Assembly (NCBI GenBank): GCA_947034895.1
Contig: OX344762.1
Location: 50,199,087-50,263,086, forward strand
Length of the DNA: 64,000 nt
Direction of reading: 5' to 3'
Source of the DNA: Rhytidiadelphus loreus
Taxonomy: Eukaryota > Streptophyta > Bryopsida > Hypnales > Hylocomiaceae
Positions 35,641 through 48,079 of this stretch are shown here, piece after piece (within the stretch, counting starts at the first letter, position 1; every line of letters begins with the position of its first letter). Under the pieces are notes generated by a model. The model was not told the origin of the DNA. It was given only the letters and a program-made list of their open reading frames with translations, and ran no database searches. The translations under genes were made by a program, and so were the position numbers.

Positions 35641-37952
35641 ATGGACATCCTTGTTGCTGTGATTCTCTGCAAATGATGAATCTGAATTCTCCAGTGATCT
35701 GGGATGAAGCGGAATGCTCTAAGTCCAATGTTTACAATGCTTACAGCTATGGTTGATTGAGTGGAGACTTTCAAGAGTAGCAAGGGCGGTGTTTCATTTC
35801 GGTGTGTTGCTTTGCTTGATACTTGTCCATGTCCGTTAGAGTCTCTCTTTAGCAGCGGCAGGAAACCCTAAAAGGACCGAGGTATGTTTCGGGTATCAAT
35901 TGCCAAATTTTAGTGGATTGAGAAAAAATGAAAACAAAGTATTCTCATTTTTTGAAATTCAAGTACATGTATGGAATTGTATTTTGACTACCATGGAATG
36001 TTAGAAAAAAAACATTGACAATTTTGACAATTTTAGAAACTTTGACCAAATAGTTTACAAGATTGTTGTGATTGAAGTTAGAAGAAGAGATTTTATGTGT
36101 GCTTGTTCTCAATGGGGTTAATAGACTTTGGTTCTTCTCACAGTGATATTTTTGTACTACACATATAGGGTTCTTTTACCATATAATATTATGTTAATTA
36201 CATACTTCCCAAATTTCATAAATAATCAATGGTACATAGATGAAATCTTGAAATTTTGAAGTTGAATCTCCAATAATATGGTGAATTAATTTATTCTAGA
36301 AATAGAAAATTTGAAAATTTACTCATAATATGTTTTAAAATAAAATAATTATAATTATTTAAAAATAAAAGTATCACTCTTTGTAGGTAGAAATTATTAA
36401 TTAATCAAAAAATATAATATCTTCATAGATAAAATTTTGAATAAATTCTCTCAATTACAACCTTAAATTCCATATTACTTTATAGTAGAATTACAACCAA
36501 TCTCATCAATAAATAAATCTTACTAAAATTTATTAGGTAAGATAAATATTATAATCATCATTCTTTGATTTATACAATCAAGGTATATTAGTATATAACA
36601 TTAATTAAAAATCAAAATTTTCAAAATTTTAGAATATATCATCATATATGAAATTGCTTCAAACATGTAATAATAATAGTTTTTTCATAGACATGTGTTT
36701 ACTATTGTTTTGAGATCTTAAATTTAGTTAAAATCTTAAAATCTTAGACTTAGTTATTACTTCAAAAAATAAATAAAGTTATTTTTAATTATTATTAATA
36801 AATATAGTTTGAGCTTCTCTAAAAAAATTAATGCTCTTTTTCCTAAAATAAACTAAAAATAATGATAAATCATTTATGTAAAAATATCCTAATCTTTCCT
36901 TACAATCACATGATTTAAATTATTATATCCTATTTTTGAAAGGAATCATGGAAAGTAACACTTGTTATTTTAGTTCAATATCTAGCTTGTAATCGAGGCT
37001 TGTTTCTAAAATATACATAATCCTTACACATCCTAAGTAACTATAAAGTGCAACCTCTACTTGTGAAAATCTATACTTTATTTTATGTATACTTATATTT
37101 GTCACTTTTAAAATTCTTAGTTTATTCATATAGTATCCAAAAAATGAATTGCCAAAAAAATTGGAAATCCCTTTTTAGCTTGCAACAAAATCCACCAAAA
37201 ATTTAGGCAATTTTATAGTAAGAGCCATGCTCAAATGCTTAATCGAACAAGCCCAGTTGTTATGGATGAAAGCATAAAACACTTTTATTATTTGTTGTAC
37301 TTGGGCCTCAACTTAGGCAAATTCAAGGTGAGTATTGCAAGTATTTTGAACCACTTTTGATAGCAATTGATTTCCAATTCTCAACCATTGGTATCATCCT
37401 AGATCCCTTGTACTCTTACAAAGTATTTATTTTAGGACTTGGACTATTGAAGTGTATCTTGTCAAACCATAGGAGCACAAGGTTCGATGCTTTTATTGAA
37501 AACTCAAAGGATGAAAATTTGCCAAATTGCCTTTTTCGTAGCAAATATATACTTTTAAGGTAACATGAATCACCATAATAAATTTCAAATCTATCTACTC
37601 TATATGTCAATAGCTTGAAGCAAAACATGTCAAAAGCACAATTTGTGAGCCAAAAATAGTACAAGCATTTCATCCTTGTTACCTTGTTACCATTGATCAA
37701 TCCTAAAGAACTCCTACATTCATACTAACTTTAGAGCAAGAATATTTTGATTTTTTTACTTTGATTTTTGATTTTTGTTTACTAAAAACAATTATTAATG
37801 ATAGCATTCTTTAATGTTCACCTTCAATCATCCAAGAGAGGCCCATTTTTCATTCATTTATACAATATTCAATTCAACAGAAACTATCCATTTCATCCTT
37901 CTTATACCTTCAATTATTGTCTTAATTTTTAAATATTGGTATGGTGTAGGTT
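35641..37952. other. Very AT-rich intergenic DNA
   Basis: No gene seen. A CCCTAAAAGGACCGAG word at about 35868 resembles a TTAA-element terminus, but it lacks TTAA and no matching right end was found. The stretch 36200-37100 is extremely AT-rich. Confidence 0.45.
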
Positions 37953-37956
37953 TTAA

Positions 37957-38586
37957 CCCCTAAATTCCTAAGGCCTTTTTGAGATTATCTAAATTTGCTT
38001 TAAATTGAATAAAAAGTCAACATTTTGATACGCTTTATTAATTTAAAAAAAATTATAACTGGACAAGTTAAAGATCATATGGAAAAAGAAAACACAACAA
38101 TATCACTTACGGATTGAAAGAGTATAATGTTTGATCATTGAGGGTGTTAGAACTATCAAAATAATTTGAGGTATTTCAATCCTCTTTCCACATAAAAATC
38201 TAAAATATTGGTCACCAAAAAATATGAGATTAAAGAGCATAACATGTGTAACTCCAATCCATTTATGACTATTCAAAATCTACTCTACAATTTTTTTAAT
38301 ATTAATATCTAATGTTTTTTTTCCTCCAAGTTCTAGTGTATTTGCAGCTCACTTCCTAGAGCCCTCAACACTAGAAAATCAAGATTTTCAATGGACACCC
38401 TTGCACAAAATCTTGGATAGAAAAATTATAATAATTCATTTTAAAAATTGGATTTTTGATGCTAAAACAAGACTTCAAAAAGAAAATTTCAAAAACATAA
38501 AATAATAAAAATAATAACTTGATAAATTTTTATTTAATTTCAAAGTTTTGATGACATTAGAATTTGGTGCCTCAAACATTTAGGGG
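37957..38586. mobile_element. TTAA-flanked MITE, family B, copy 2 (630 bp, inverted relative to copy 1)
   Basis: TTAA (37953-37956) precedes CCCCTAAAT; ATTTAGGGG precedes TTAA (38587-38590). The internal sequence matches the reverse complement of 21121-21748 along its length. The box GGATTGAAAGAGTATAATGT lies at 38111-38130, about 154 bp from the left terminus. No reading frame is conserved between copies. Confidence 0.87.
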
Positions 38587-38825
38587 TTAAAACTCCTACC
38601 AACCTATTTTCATACTTCAAAAAGTATTACTATGTTTTGCCTCAATAACTTATTTTTATAGTTTTAAAAGTAATCTTACAAAAATGGCTGCAACAAATAT
38701 ATATGTGATATCAAATCTCTTAAAAAGATTGTACTGAGTTACTTAATTCAACTTTGTAGCCCAAAAAAACACTTGTAAAAGTTACTAATGTTCAATTAAT
38801 GATTAGTTCATAAGAATATACTTAA

Positions 38826-39407
38826 CCTCTAAAGTCCCAAGACCATTTTTCTATCAAAACCACTCAAAGCTACCACTTCTACTACATTCACCTATGAAAT
38901 AATGTTTTTTTAATGTTTTTTAGAATCTAACCGTAGGATCTTATTCTACACTTGTCTTAGATCACATGATTAAATTTTTTTTATGTTTGACCATATAGAT
39001 TGAAAGATATTAGCATTCAAAGTGGAAGAAATAAAATTCTCTTAAGAAATTGCCATGATTGCCTACTAAACAAGAAGTTCCATAACTTTCACATCACTAA
39101 TCCAAATGGAATGGATCAAAGCTCCCCATTTAGAAAAAAAATATATAATTTACAAGAAGAAAAAAAATTATAAATATTATTTCAATTTTTTGTAGATTTT
39201 TTGTTGCTCAATCTCCCCCATTTTGAGGTCATTGTAGCATAACTTTTGCTTTCAAGCACCAATTGAAGTAAAAATTATATTCCCAGAAAACTCATAAATT
39301 TCTCTATCTTATGAGAAAGTTTCAAAAAGTTTCAGTAAAAATTGAGATCTTAAAAACCTACCCAAAATCCATTTTTATCCCCCATAGGGACAATGAGACC
39401 CTAGAGG
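38826..39407. mobile_element. TTAA-flanked MITE, family D (582 bp)
   Basis: TTAA (38822-38825) precedes CCTCTAAAGTCCCA. The right end reversed is CCTCTAGGGTCTCA, followed outside by TTAA (39408-39411). Internal boxes, in order from the left: AACCGTAGGATCTTA (38929), TAGATTGAAAGATATTAGCA (38997) and CCATAACTTTCACATCACTA (39080). Spacing is close to that in families A and F. Confidence 0.85.
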
Positions 39408-39411
39408 TTAA

Positions 39412-42312
39412 TTCCTATAATAATATTTATGCCCCAAATCCTTTGTGGGTTACCTTGAGCACCTCGCCTTGAGCACCTCACCCATGCGATGCAGCATGCT
39501 TCATGTGCCATCTTGCCTCTGCTGTGCAATGGAAAAAAAACATTGTCAACTTGTTCACGGAACATGTCCTTTGCACGCACCATGTCCCTCTCTCATGTTG
39601 CTTTCTAGGGGAGGACCTACGAGTGGATTTCCTCACGACAACTTCCTGAAGCTTTTTCAAGTAAGGTATGCCATCAATCTTAGCCGCAATTTTCAATATG
39701 ATTTCTTGGTAAATTGCATATATATCCTCCCAAAATCACATGTCACAAAGCATTAGAGACAATGTGGACTCTCTAAGGGTTGAGACACATCATTCAAATG
39801 TGCAAATATAAGAAATTAAAGAAAAATTTGAAAAAATTTGAAAAATTCATAAATGATCATAGGTTGAATTACAACTGTTTTATTTCCTAAAGCTCAAGAC
39901 TATTTTTCACAAAAAGTGTCCAAAATTGTCACTTTCTAGTACATTCAAAACAACTGAAATATGAAAACATTTTTCAACTTTCAACCATACATATTTATAT
40001 TAAACTATTATAGAAATTTTTAGAAATTTTTAGGACAATTGAAAGGTATAGATTGCAAGATTATAATGTTTGAAGTTAAACACAAAAAAATTTAGGCCCT
40101 ACTTGATAGAGTCAAGATAATTTGATTCAACTTTGTGGACAAGGAGTACTATCCAACTTTGAAAACTTAGACCATTGGGTAGGTAGTTATGTTAGTTACT
40201 TGCATGTTAATTTTCAAAGATACCCAATAACATCTTACACCAAGAAGATATTAATAAAAAACAACTACATGGACAAGATTTCAATTTATTTTGATAAATT
40301 TCTTATTGGAAGAATCAAAATTCTGACAATCAACTCAATGCTTTACTTCTCTTAATTAAATCATCATCATTTTCATAATAAAAATAAATATCATAAATTT
40401 ACACTAGAATTTGTATTAGTGGTTCTCAAATTGTTCTCAAATTGCCACTTTCATTGCAGTGAGTGGAAGTTGGATTCTTTTTCAATTTTTTTTCACTCTC
40501 AACTACACATTATTTCTCCATACTATAGCATGAGGTCACCTATTGCAAAAAAAAATTAAATTTTTTAAGCCAAATGATTTTGAAAATTAATAAACCTTTT
40601 TGTTGCATTGGAGGAAAATTAAACATAAAGAAAGTCAAAATGTTGGAAAAGATACCTCTATAACTTGATTCCAGGCCATGTCCACTAAATAATGTAGAAT
40701 CTAAATTCAATCCTCTAACTTTTTTAGCAAAGCAAGGACATTATGAAAAGTAATGAATTCATTGAAAGTCATCACTGTCATTTTTTTATATAAAAAACAT
40801 TCAACTTCCAAGGTTATTTGAAGGATTGCCAAAAGTTAAGAAAACCTATTTAATAATTGCCAAATAATAATAATTTATTCATAATTTTTTTTGGGTCAAA
40901 CTAGCCCTTCCATTTTTAAATAAATATTTGGTAAAAATGTGCCAAAGGTGCCCTCAAGCTACAATACTACTATGTGTGAGAAAAATTTAGCTCATTTCGC
41001 TTCATAGATTGCAAGATATAAGTGTTAAAAGTTAATGAAAAAACTTCACATCTGCCCAATTGCTTGTCCAATTACTTGTCTTCTCTATTAGCACATTGCC
41101 TAAGTTGCCCCTAAACTTTTGACTTGGGCACCTAATTGGAAAAAAATACATCCTAAGTATATAGAATTGTGATTTTTCATCCATTTTTGGTAGATTTTTG
41201 TGTTTGTTCTTTAACATTCATTTGGTATAGATTTTGAAGACTTTGTTTTGCATATATATTCTATAACTCAAAAAATACTTATATGTTTCACACCAAAAAA
41301 TAACTTTTTAAATTCAAAAAATGACCCTTTAAAAATGATTTCGATAAATAAGTAATATAATTTTTTTAAATCACTATAATTAGAGACTAAAATTTTGAAC
41401 ACAAAATAATAATTACAAATATTAAATCTAAAATTAATTTTGGTTACCTTACAATTTTATTGATAAATATTGGTTAGTTTAGTTATAGATACAAATTTAT
41501 GAACATGATTTATGGATCATGTTTTACAATCTTTATTTCAAAGTCTTAGTTGAGTTATCATTCTAAATTGCGTTTTATAGTACATCTTCCCAATTTCAGA
41601 AATTTGGACTACCCCATGGTCTTTAAAGAGTCAAAGTAGAAACAACGATGATCAAATGTGACTAAATATGAATATTAGAAACTTAAGCATAAATGGCGCC
41701 AAAAGGCATGGTAAATTGTTAGTAAAAGGAAGACATTCAGAGAAATCATTTTATATGTGTCAATATACAAATTTACTATTTGGTTGCTTATAATATTCTT
41801 CTAATAATTATGTATTGTATGCATTGCAATTGATTTTGTATGACCCTACTATCAATTAGGACCCTAGTATTCTTCTCATATGAACTTTGGAAGTAAGCAT
41901 ATCCACATTTTTTAACCAAAGTTCTCTACTTTCACTTTAATACACCTATTATTCTATTTGCTAAAAACACATGTGATTCTTTCATTCAAATTATAGTTAG
42001 TTTTTGTTGGATTGCAATTAGTGGCAATTATAGATGCACACACCTCAATGTGTTTTATTGTTCTTGCTAGTTTAAAAATACATTGAAAAATACTGTAGAC
42101 TCAAGTTGATATTCTAAATCCAAAGATTATCATTCTTGATGACTATGGACCAAGGTGAACTTACACACACATATGTTTGTGATAAAAATTGTCAAAACCT
42201 ATCACTTTCTTGTACATTGTAAAAATATGAAATGAAAAAAGTTATTTTTGAAATATAATTGTATTATACGGAAGCAAATTATAACCATAGAAGTGCGTAG
42301 AAAAAATAGGGG
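39412..42312. other. AT-rich repeat DNA with decayed element pieces
   Basis: No gene supported. Fragments with the shared internal box occur at about 40046 (AGATTGCAAGATTATAATGT) and 41005 (AGATTGCAAGATATAAGTGT). The stretch ends AATAGGGG at 42312, a TTAA-element right end that abuts the next element directly. Confidence 0.45.
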
Positions 42313-42316
42313 TTAA

Positions 42317-42724
42317 TCCATAAAAGACTAAGTAGCATTTTTTGTCATCCATTTATGAACTAAATTTTCATTTTTTCTTTCTTTGAAATTTTCGCATAAC
42401 ATGTGGTTGATGAGTAGCTTTAAGGTGCAACAAATTTTGTAACTTTTGACTACATGGTAAAAAAATTATTGTTATTGTATAATATGTAGTTTCTTTGGGA
42501 GCCTGGTGGGCAATGCAGGCAGCTCAAAAAAATTATTTAAAAAAAATAAAAAAATAGAAATTGGTTTTAAAGATATATAGATATATAAGTAGGAAGCTTT
42601 GAATCATTCCACTTTGATTAATGAGATCAAAGTTATGAGGAGTTTTAGTTTGTGGGTAGTTATAAAATTTCTACTCTAAAATAAATTTTGAAGTCGTTTA
42701 TTTAATTCAATTTTCAATCTTTTT
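42317..42724. mobile_element. TTAA MITE family A, copy 3, left part (split by the LINE)
   Basis: TTAA (42313-42316) precedes TCCATAAAAGAC, a decayed form of CCCCTAAAGGAC. The sequence then follows family A: GTAGCTTTAAGGTGCAACAA (about 42413), GAAGCTTTGAATCATTCCAC (42592) and AAAGTTATGAGGAGTTTTAG. It stops in ATTTTCAATCTTTTT at 42710-42724, where the LINE was inserted. The element resumes at 50684. Confidence 0.82.
42710..42724. repeat. LINE target-site duplication, left copy (15 bp)
   Basis: ATTTTCAATCTTTTT lies directly before the LINE's poly-T (its 3' poly-A on the minus strand) and is repeated exactly at 50684-50698. The boundary with the T-run is ambiguous by a few bases. Confidence 0.85.
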
Positions 42725-42867
42725 TTTTTTTTTTTTGAACAAATGGGAAACCCACTGCATTAAAAAGAAAACGAACACAGTACAACAGCCAAGCTCGGAG
42801 GCTAGACAAATGAAGAGATAAGAGCAAAGAAGAGAACAAAAAGGAAAAGAAAAGAAAAGGAGCCAAG

Positions 42868-45800
42868 CTACATAAAGTGACAACTAGACGGGGCGCACTG
42901 GTGCCACCTAAGGAGGCCAGACTCCCTAGAAGCGAGAATGTTGGATTTAAGCCAAATATTGTCAAATTTGGTCCAGATGAGGGCGGCAAGATGTGGTTGA
43001 CGACGAGTAGTAGACTTGGCTTTTATGTGGGCGGCGCGACCAGAGTCGAGGAGAGCATCCCAAAGGGCTTGTTGAATGAGGCCCTTTGGCCATTGGTCTT
43101 GAGAAAAAACCTTGTGGTTGCGAGAGATCCAGATGATCCAAAGTGATGATCCCCGAAGGATAGACCAAATAACTCTCACACATAGAAACTTCCTAGGGAG
43201 TGTAGCTCTGAAGATGCATAAAGTGTGTCCAAATCGCGGGTGGGGTCCAAGGATGGGTTGAACTCCAAGTAAGTGATGAAGGATGGATTGCTCATACTCC
43301 CAGACTTCAATAGCTCGAGGACACTGATAAAATCTATGGATAGGTGTTTCGTCAACGTTTAAATTACAACAATTACACCTCATATCTAATCCCAGTATAA
43401 TACGACCTCGCCAGGAATGAACTGCCACGGCATTATGCCATACCGACCACATAAAAGCAGCCTCCTTGTGAGACCTGGCCTTATGCCACACATCTTTCCA
43501 ATCTGGTTCGAATGTAGGTGAGAGGATACCTGGCCACTTGGAGGGAATGGGCCGCTTTGGTTGCGGAGGTTGAATAAAGAGTTGTCTAGCCTGAGAGGTT
43601 GAGTATGAGAGAAGTGGCTTTCCATTGCTCCAAGACCATCTGCTAAGGTCAAAGACTTGAGACTGGGTGACTCCTGAGAAGTATAACTCCGGTTTTCGCG
43701 TGCGGCTTTTTTGGAGCTCAACAATACAAATTCTACGAACATGCCCAGTGAGGACCGTCATAGAGTTGGACTGTGGGATTGATGATAGTTGTCTAGAGGT
43801 CTTGCCAACTATTGCTAGATTGGAGGAATTTGGTAGGGATAGAGATTGGGGCGCACTCTGTAAGGTTACAACATCTCGGCCAGATGATTGCCAAACTATC
43901 ATTGGCAATGGGTCATCCACAGAGTTGAAGATACCTAACCAATCCCCCCTTTGAGTGATATGGAAGTGGCTTGTTAACAAGGTTCTCCAATCGTTGGGTA
44001 TGCTGGATATTAGATAAAACCAAAGAAGTTGTTCTGCCTCAAAGAGGTTGAAAGAGGAGCAAATTTCGGTCCATGGACGAAAGTCTTTGGTATTGATATC
44101 CCAGAGATCAGCAATTGTCCTCAATCCGTTCCTAACAAGAATACGGGCTCTATCCATGTCAAAGTTGAAGTTAGAGCCTATGTAGCCAGTAGTCCACCAT
44201 ATACTTGTGGATAGAACCTCATCCGCATTTGTTGGAGGTAAGATCTCAATGTGCTTAGTAAATCATTTCCATGCAGTTGTGACTCTGTTCCCAACTCTGG
44301 AGCCACGGGTAACAGAGTGACCGGGGACCATAAGCCACGCCTGAGAAGTGAACCAATACCTTTGCGTGGTGCAAGGTTTCATTTTGTTGATCCGATATCT
44401 AAGCAAAATCTTAAGGTTAGATATACCCGGTTCGATGGCGAAGATGATCCATTTGGAGAGTAATGCCGTCAAAGAGATTTCGGGGTCAAGGAGTTTAAGT
44501 CCACCCGCTAATTTGGGTAGACAACAATCATCCCAGCTAACTCTTGTACGTGACGTATGTTCGGTCCCGCTCCATAGGTAATTGCGCAGCCTGCCTCTAA
44601 CTGATCTGATAGCTTGGAGGGAACCGCTCCAAATGGCTATGAAGTAGTATAATGTTGAGAGGAGAATGGCATTAACCACTGTGACACGGCCTGCAAGTGA
44701 AAGACGTTGAGTAGTCCAATAGGTCAATTTCTTAGATATCTTTTGTTGTAGAAAGTCATCAATGGCAGTAGTTTCCAGAGTAATACCAAAGGGGGCGCCC
44801 AATAGTTTAGACAATGATCCTGGGGGAGCCCAAGTCAAACCGAATTGGTCAAGCCAAGTAGGAATAGGGAGCCTAGAGAACCAATATCCAATACTTTTGG
44901 TCCAATTGATAATGAGTCCAGAGGCCGAACCAAATCGATCCAACAAGGAGATGGTGTTGGGTAAATCCTCCTCACAACCCCTAATAGAAAGGCCTGCATC
45001 ATCAGCGTACTGGGACACTAGTTGTTGAAGGTCACAATCTGGGAGACGAATACCATGAATCCTGCCTTGGCGTTGTTCCTCGACGGCAGTCATGTTTAGT
45101 GCCTCGCCAATAAGAAGAAAGAGATAGGGTGCTAGTGGGCATCCCTGTCTTACGCCACGTTGGATGGGGAAAGAAGTAGTAGGCTTTCCATTAACCCCTA
45201 AAGGACCAAACTGCGTTTTTTGGCAACATAGCGATTTTGGGCAGCTCAGTACGAATGGAGTTTATTTGTTTTTTCTTTGTAATTTTCACACAACATTTTC
45301 CCGAGGAGCAGCTTTAAGGCGCAACAATTTTCATAGCTTTTGAATACATAGAAAAAAAGTTATTCAATGAAATGTCATTTTCTATGCTCGGTGGACAGCC
45401 CAAAAAAAATTCTGAATTTTTTGAAAAAACATTTTTTTCAAAACTGAAAATTTGAAATTAGTTCATTAGGTTTATACATATGTGGAAAGCTTTGAATCAC
45501 TCCATTCCGATCAACGAGTCAAAAGTTATGAGGCTTTTTAGTTTGCGGGCAATTTCTAGTTTTGTTGGATTCTCTACTCTAAAATAAACTTTCAAATCCA
45601 TTATTGAGCTCAATTTTCAATATTTTTTGAAAAAAACAACAACATTGGATGTAGGTTGTTCATTACAACATTACAACCATTGGGATTCTCATTTTACAAT
45701 TCCATAAATAAATTATTAACAATTTAGTGTTTTGAATCATTCTGTAGTTCTTTCTATTTACTATTCTTTTTCTACATGTTGTACAATTCCAAACGATCTC

Positions 45801-48079
45801 AAAATTTTCAAGCATGTAGCCAACTTGCCTTCAAAAATGAATTTGAAGAGTAACCACCATTTTCAACATTTTTGTATACCAATATGACCTTGTGAGGGGC
45901 AGCTGCCCGGTTTTTCGCAGGGAAGAAAATTGGATTTTTGCAAATTCAAATGTTAATATCTTCCAATCTACATGGCGGAATATTCTGAAATTTTTTCCAC
46001 ATGTTTTCAAACAAGTTTTCTACAAGATCCTACGGTTACATGTGCCTAAAAAATCAAATTTTCTAAAATTTGGTCCTTGTAATGGAAATGACAGTTTTGG
46101 AGTGTTTTTGGTGAAAACATAGTCCAATACCTTTAGGGGTTAAGCAACACCGTGGCAGAGGCATCTTTCAAAAGCATAGTCACAATGTGAATAAAAGAGT
46201 CAGGGATCCCTAACTTCCTCATCATTTGAAATAAAAAGTCCCATGATATGACATCATAAGCTTTAGTAAAATCAAGTTTGAGGTAAATTAGATCTTGGTT
46301 GGATTCCTTGGCCCACTCAACCGTCTCATACTGAAGCAAAATATTGCTAAGGATATGTCGGGAGGGAAGAAAGGCCGATTGCTCTGGGCTAATTACTTCT
46401 CGAAGGAGGTTTTGGAGTCTAATTTGCAAAGCCTTAGCCACAATTTTATAGGAGACATTTAAAAGTGTGATAGGTCGCCAATTTGACAAGTTAGCGTGAT
46501 CACCAGCTTTGAAAATAAGAGCTATAGTCCCAGATGTCATACCAGATGGAAAATAGCCTTGGATGATGGATTGTTGGACCATAATGAAGAAGTCTGTGCC
46601 AATTAGATCCCAAAAGCGCATAAAGAACTCGGTGGTAACTCCATCTGGACCGGGGCTGCGTCCCTTAGCTATAGATGACAATGCGTCGCGAAGTTCATCC
46701 TCGGTGAGTGGCATATCCAACTGAGTAGCCATATCTGGAGAGAATTTTGGGCAGACTGATGATAGGATAGCGTCACTGTTGGCAAGCGACTCTGCACTAC
46801 GAGGCTCCTGCGAATACAGTTTGGAATAAAACTGCAAGCAGATTAGGTCAAGCTCCCCCACCTCATGTCTGATCACACCCTGGTTATCTCTGAGTTCGGT
46901 GATCGATGAGTTGGATTGCGATTCCCGCACGGCTTTGAAAAATTCAGCCGACAATTTATCCCCGTAAAGTCTCCACCGGGCACGTGATCTGAGCTTGCGG
47001 CCTTCATCCTTGCGCTTTTCGAATTCCAGAAGTGACGTTCTAGTTTCAGATACCTCCTGTTGTAGCAAAAGGCAAAGGGGCGATTCTTGTAGCTTGATGG
47101 TCTGCTATTCAAGCTTAGTTCGCAGAGCCACTTCAGATGCCCTGATTTCTTTGGATATGGTGATACAATAATATCTGTAGAAACGGGTGACACGTCTGAG
47201 TTTAGTAAAAAATGATTGATGAAGCTCTGCTGTCCAAATGTCGCGGATAAGTAGGTCAGTCTCCTCCAGGTGGGCTGACGACATGACCCAGCGGCTTGGG
47301 CGGGGAGGCGAGTTGGCCAGTTTGATTACCATCGAGACCGGGGAGTGATCCGATCTTGTGTTGTCACCGCGAATTTTATATTCCAGGATCTTTCGACCTC
47401 CTATGGCCAAATCATGGAAGACGTAGTATCTGTCAAGCCGAGCCATAATTCGTGCATCATTTTGCCTTCCATTGTCCCAAGAGAAGAGAAGGGACGGGAG
47501 TGAAAGCGGTGGTTCTGAGATTTGAAGTGCCTCCTTCAGCCCATTGAAAAGTATCCTCTCGTTTGCAGGCATAGATTTCCCACAAAGGCTAGACTTGTCC
47601 GACCGCCGTTCCACCACATTGAAGTCTCCAAGGAGAATCCACCTGCAGGAATTTGGTAGCTCTCTTGACATGGTTTCCCACATAATTCGGTGGTGATGTG
47701 GGTCATGGGGTGTGTATATATTGGCGAAGTCCAAGTCGCTACTAGGAACTTGCTGGAGAACAAACCAGTGAACTCTTCCGTCAAGCAGGGTTCCAGATTG
47801 GGAAATCAGTTTCGACCATCTGGGTGATATCAACGATGCGACGCCACCCTTGCCTGCATTGCTCCCCTCCACCGTGTAGCCAATGGAAGCCTCTGTGCAA
47901 AAAGTCGTGGCTTGCTTCCACAGTAATCTATCGAGATTGAGGGCCCCTAGACCTCTCAATTTATGTTCTTGAAGAAACAGAAAGTCGACGGGACTATGCC
48001 TAATATATTGGCGAAGATTATCAATAGCAGAGGGGTCGTTCAGCCCTCTTATATTCTGGGAAAGGAGCTTGATCTTCAT
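42868..48079 (-). pseudogene. LINE ORF2: endonuclease and reverse transcriptase (interrupted)
   Basis: ORF2 starts at 48079, overlapping the ORF1 stop in ATGA. The apurinic-type endonuclease shows SQNIRGLND, LQEHKLRG, LLGDFNVVE and RSDHSPVS, so the catalytic residues are kept. The reverse transcriptase shows GPDGVTTEFF, NWRPITLLN, KLDFTKAYDVISW, RGVRQGCPLAP and the active-site QYADDAG. A zinc-binding RVT-type C-terminal region follows (FMWSVWHN, CNCC, HRFYQCPRAIEVWEYE). No RNase H is visible. Frame analysis gives 1421 codons once the MITE and one TTAA are removed. Two stops remain: TAG at 47105-47107 between endonuclease and RT, and TGA at 44263-44265 after RT. All pieces lie in one frame, so the damage is point mutations plus one insertion. 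Confidence 0.92.
45195..46139. mobile_element. TTAA-flanked MITE, family A, copy 1, nested in LINE ORF2 (945 bp)
   Basis: TTAA (45191-45194) precedes CCCCTAAAGGACCAAACTGC; CCTTTAGGGG precedes TTAA (46140-46143). The perfect terminal inverted repeat is CCCCTAAAGG (10 bp). Boxes read from the right end: TACAAGATCCTACGGTTACA (46021), TTAATATCTTCCAATCTACA (45953) and AAAGTTATGAGG (45522), with GAAAGCTTTGAATCACTCC at 45485. Removing the element with one TTAA joins the LINE codons as ...TVLLN-GKPTT... in frame. No transposase frame is present, so it was moved by a transposase encoded elsewhere. Confidence 0.93.

Noticed and set aside
45195..45202. CCCCTAAA termini as interstitial telomere repeats
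   Set aside because: Plant telomeres repeat CCCTAAA in tandem. Here it is a single unit at element ends, inverted at the other end and flanked by TTAA.
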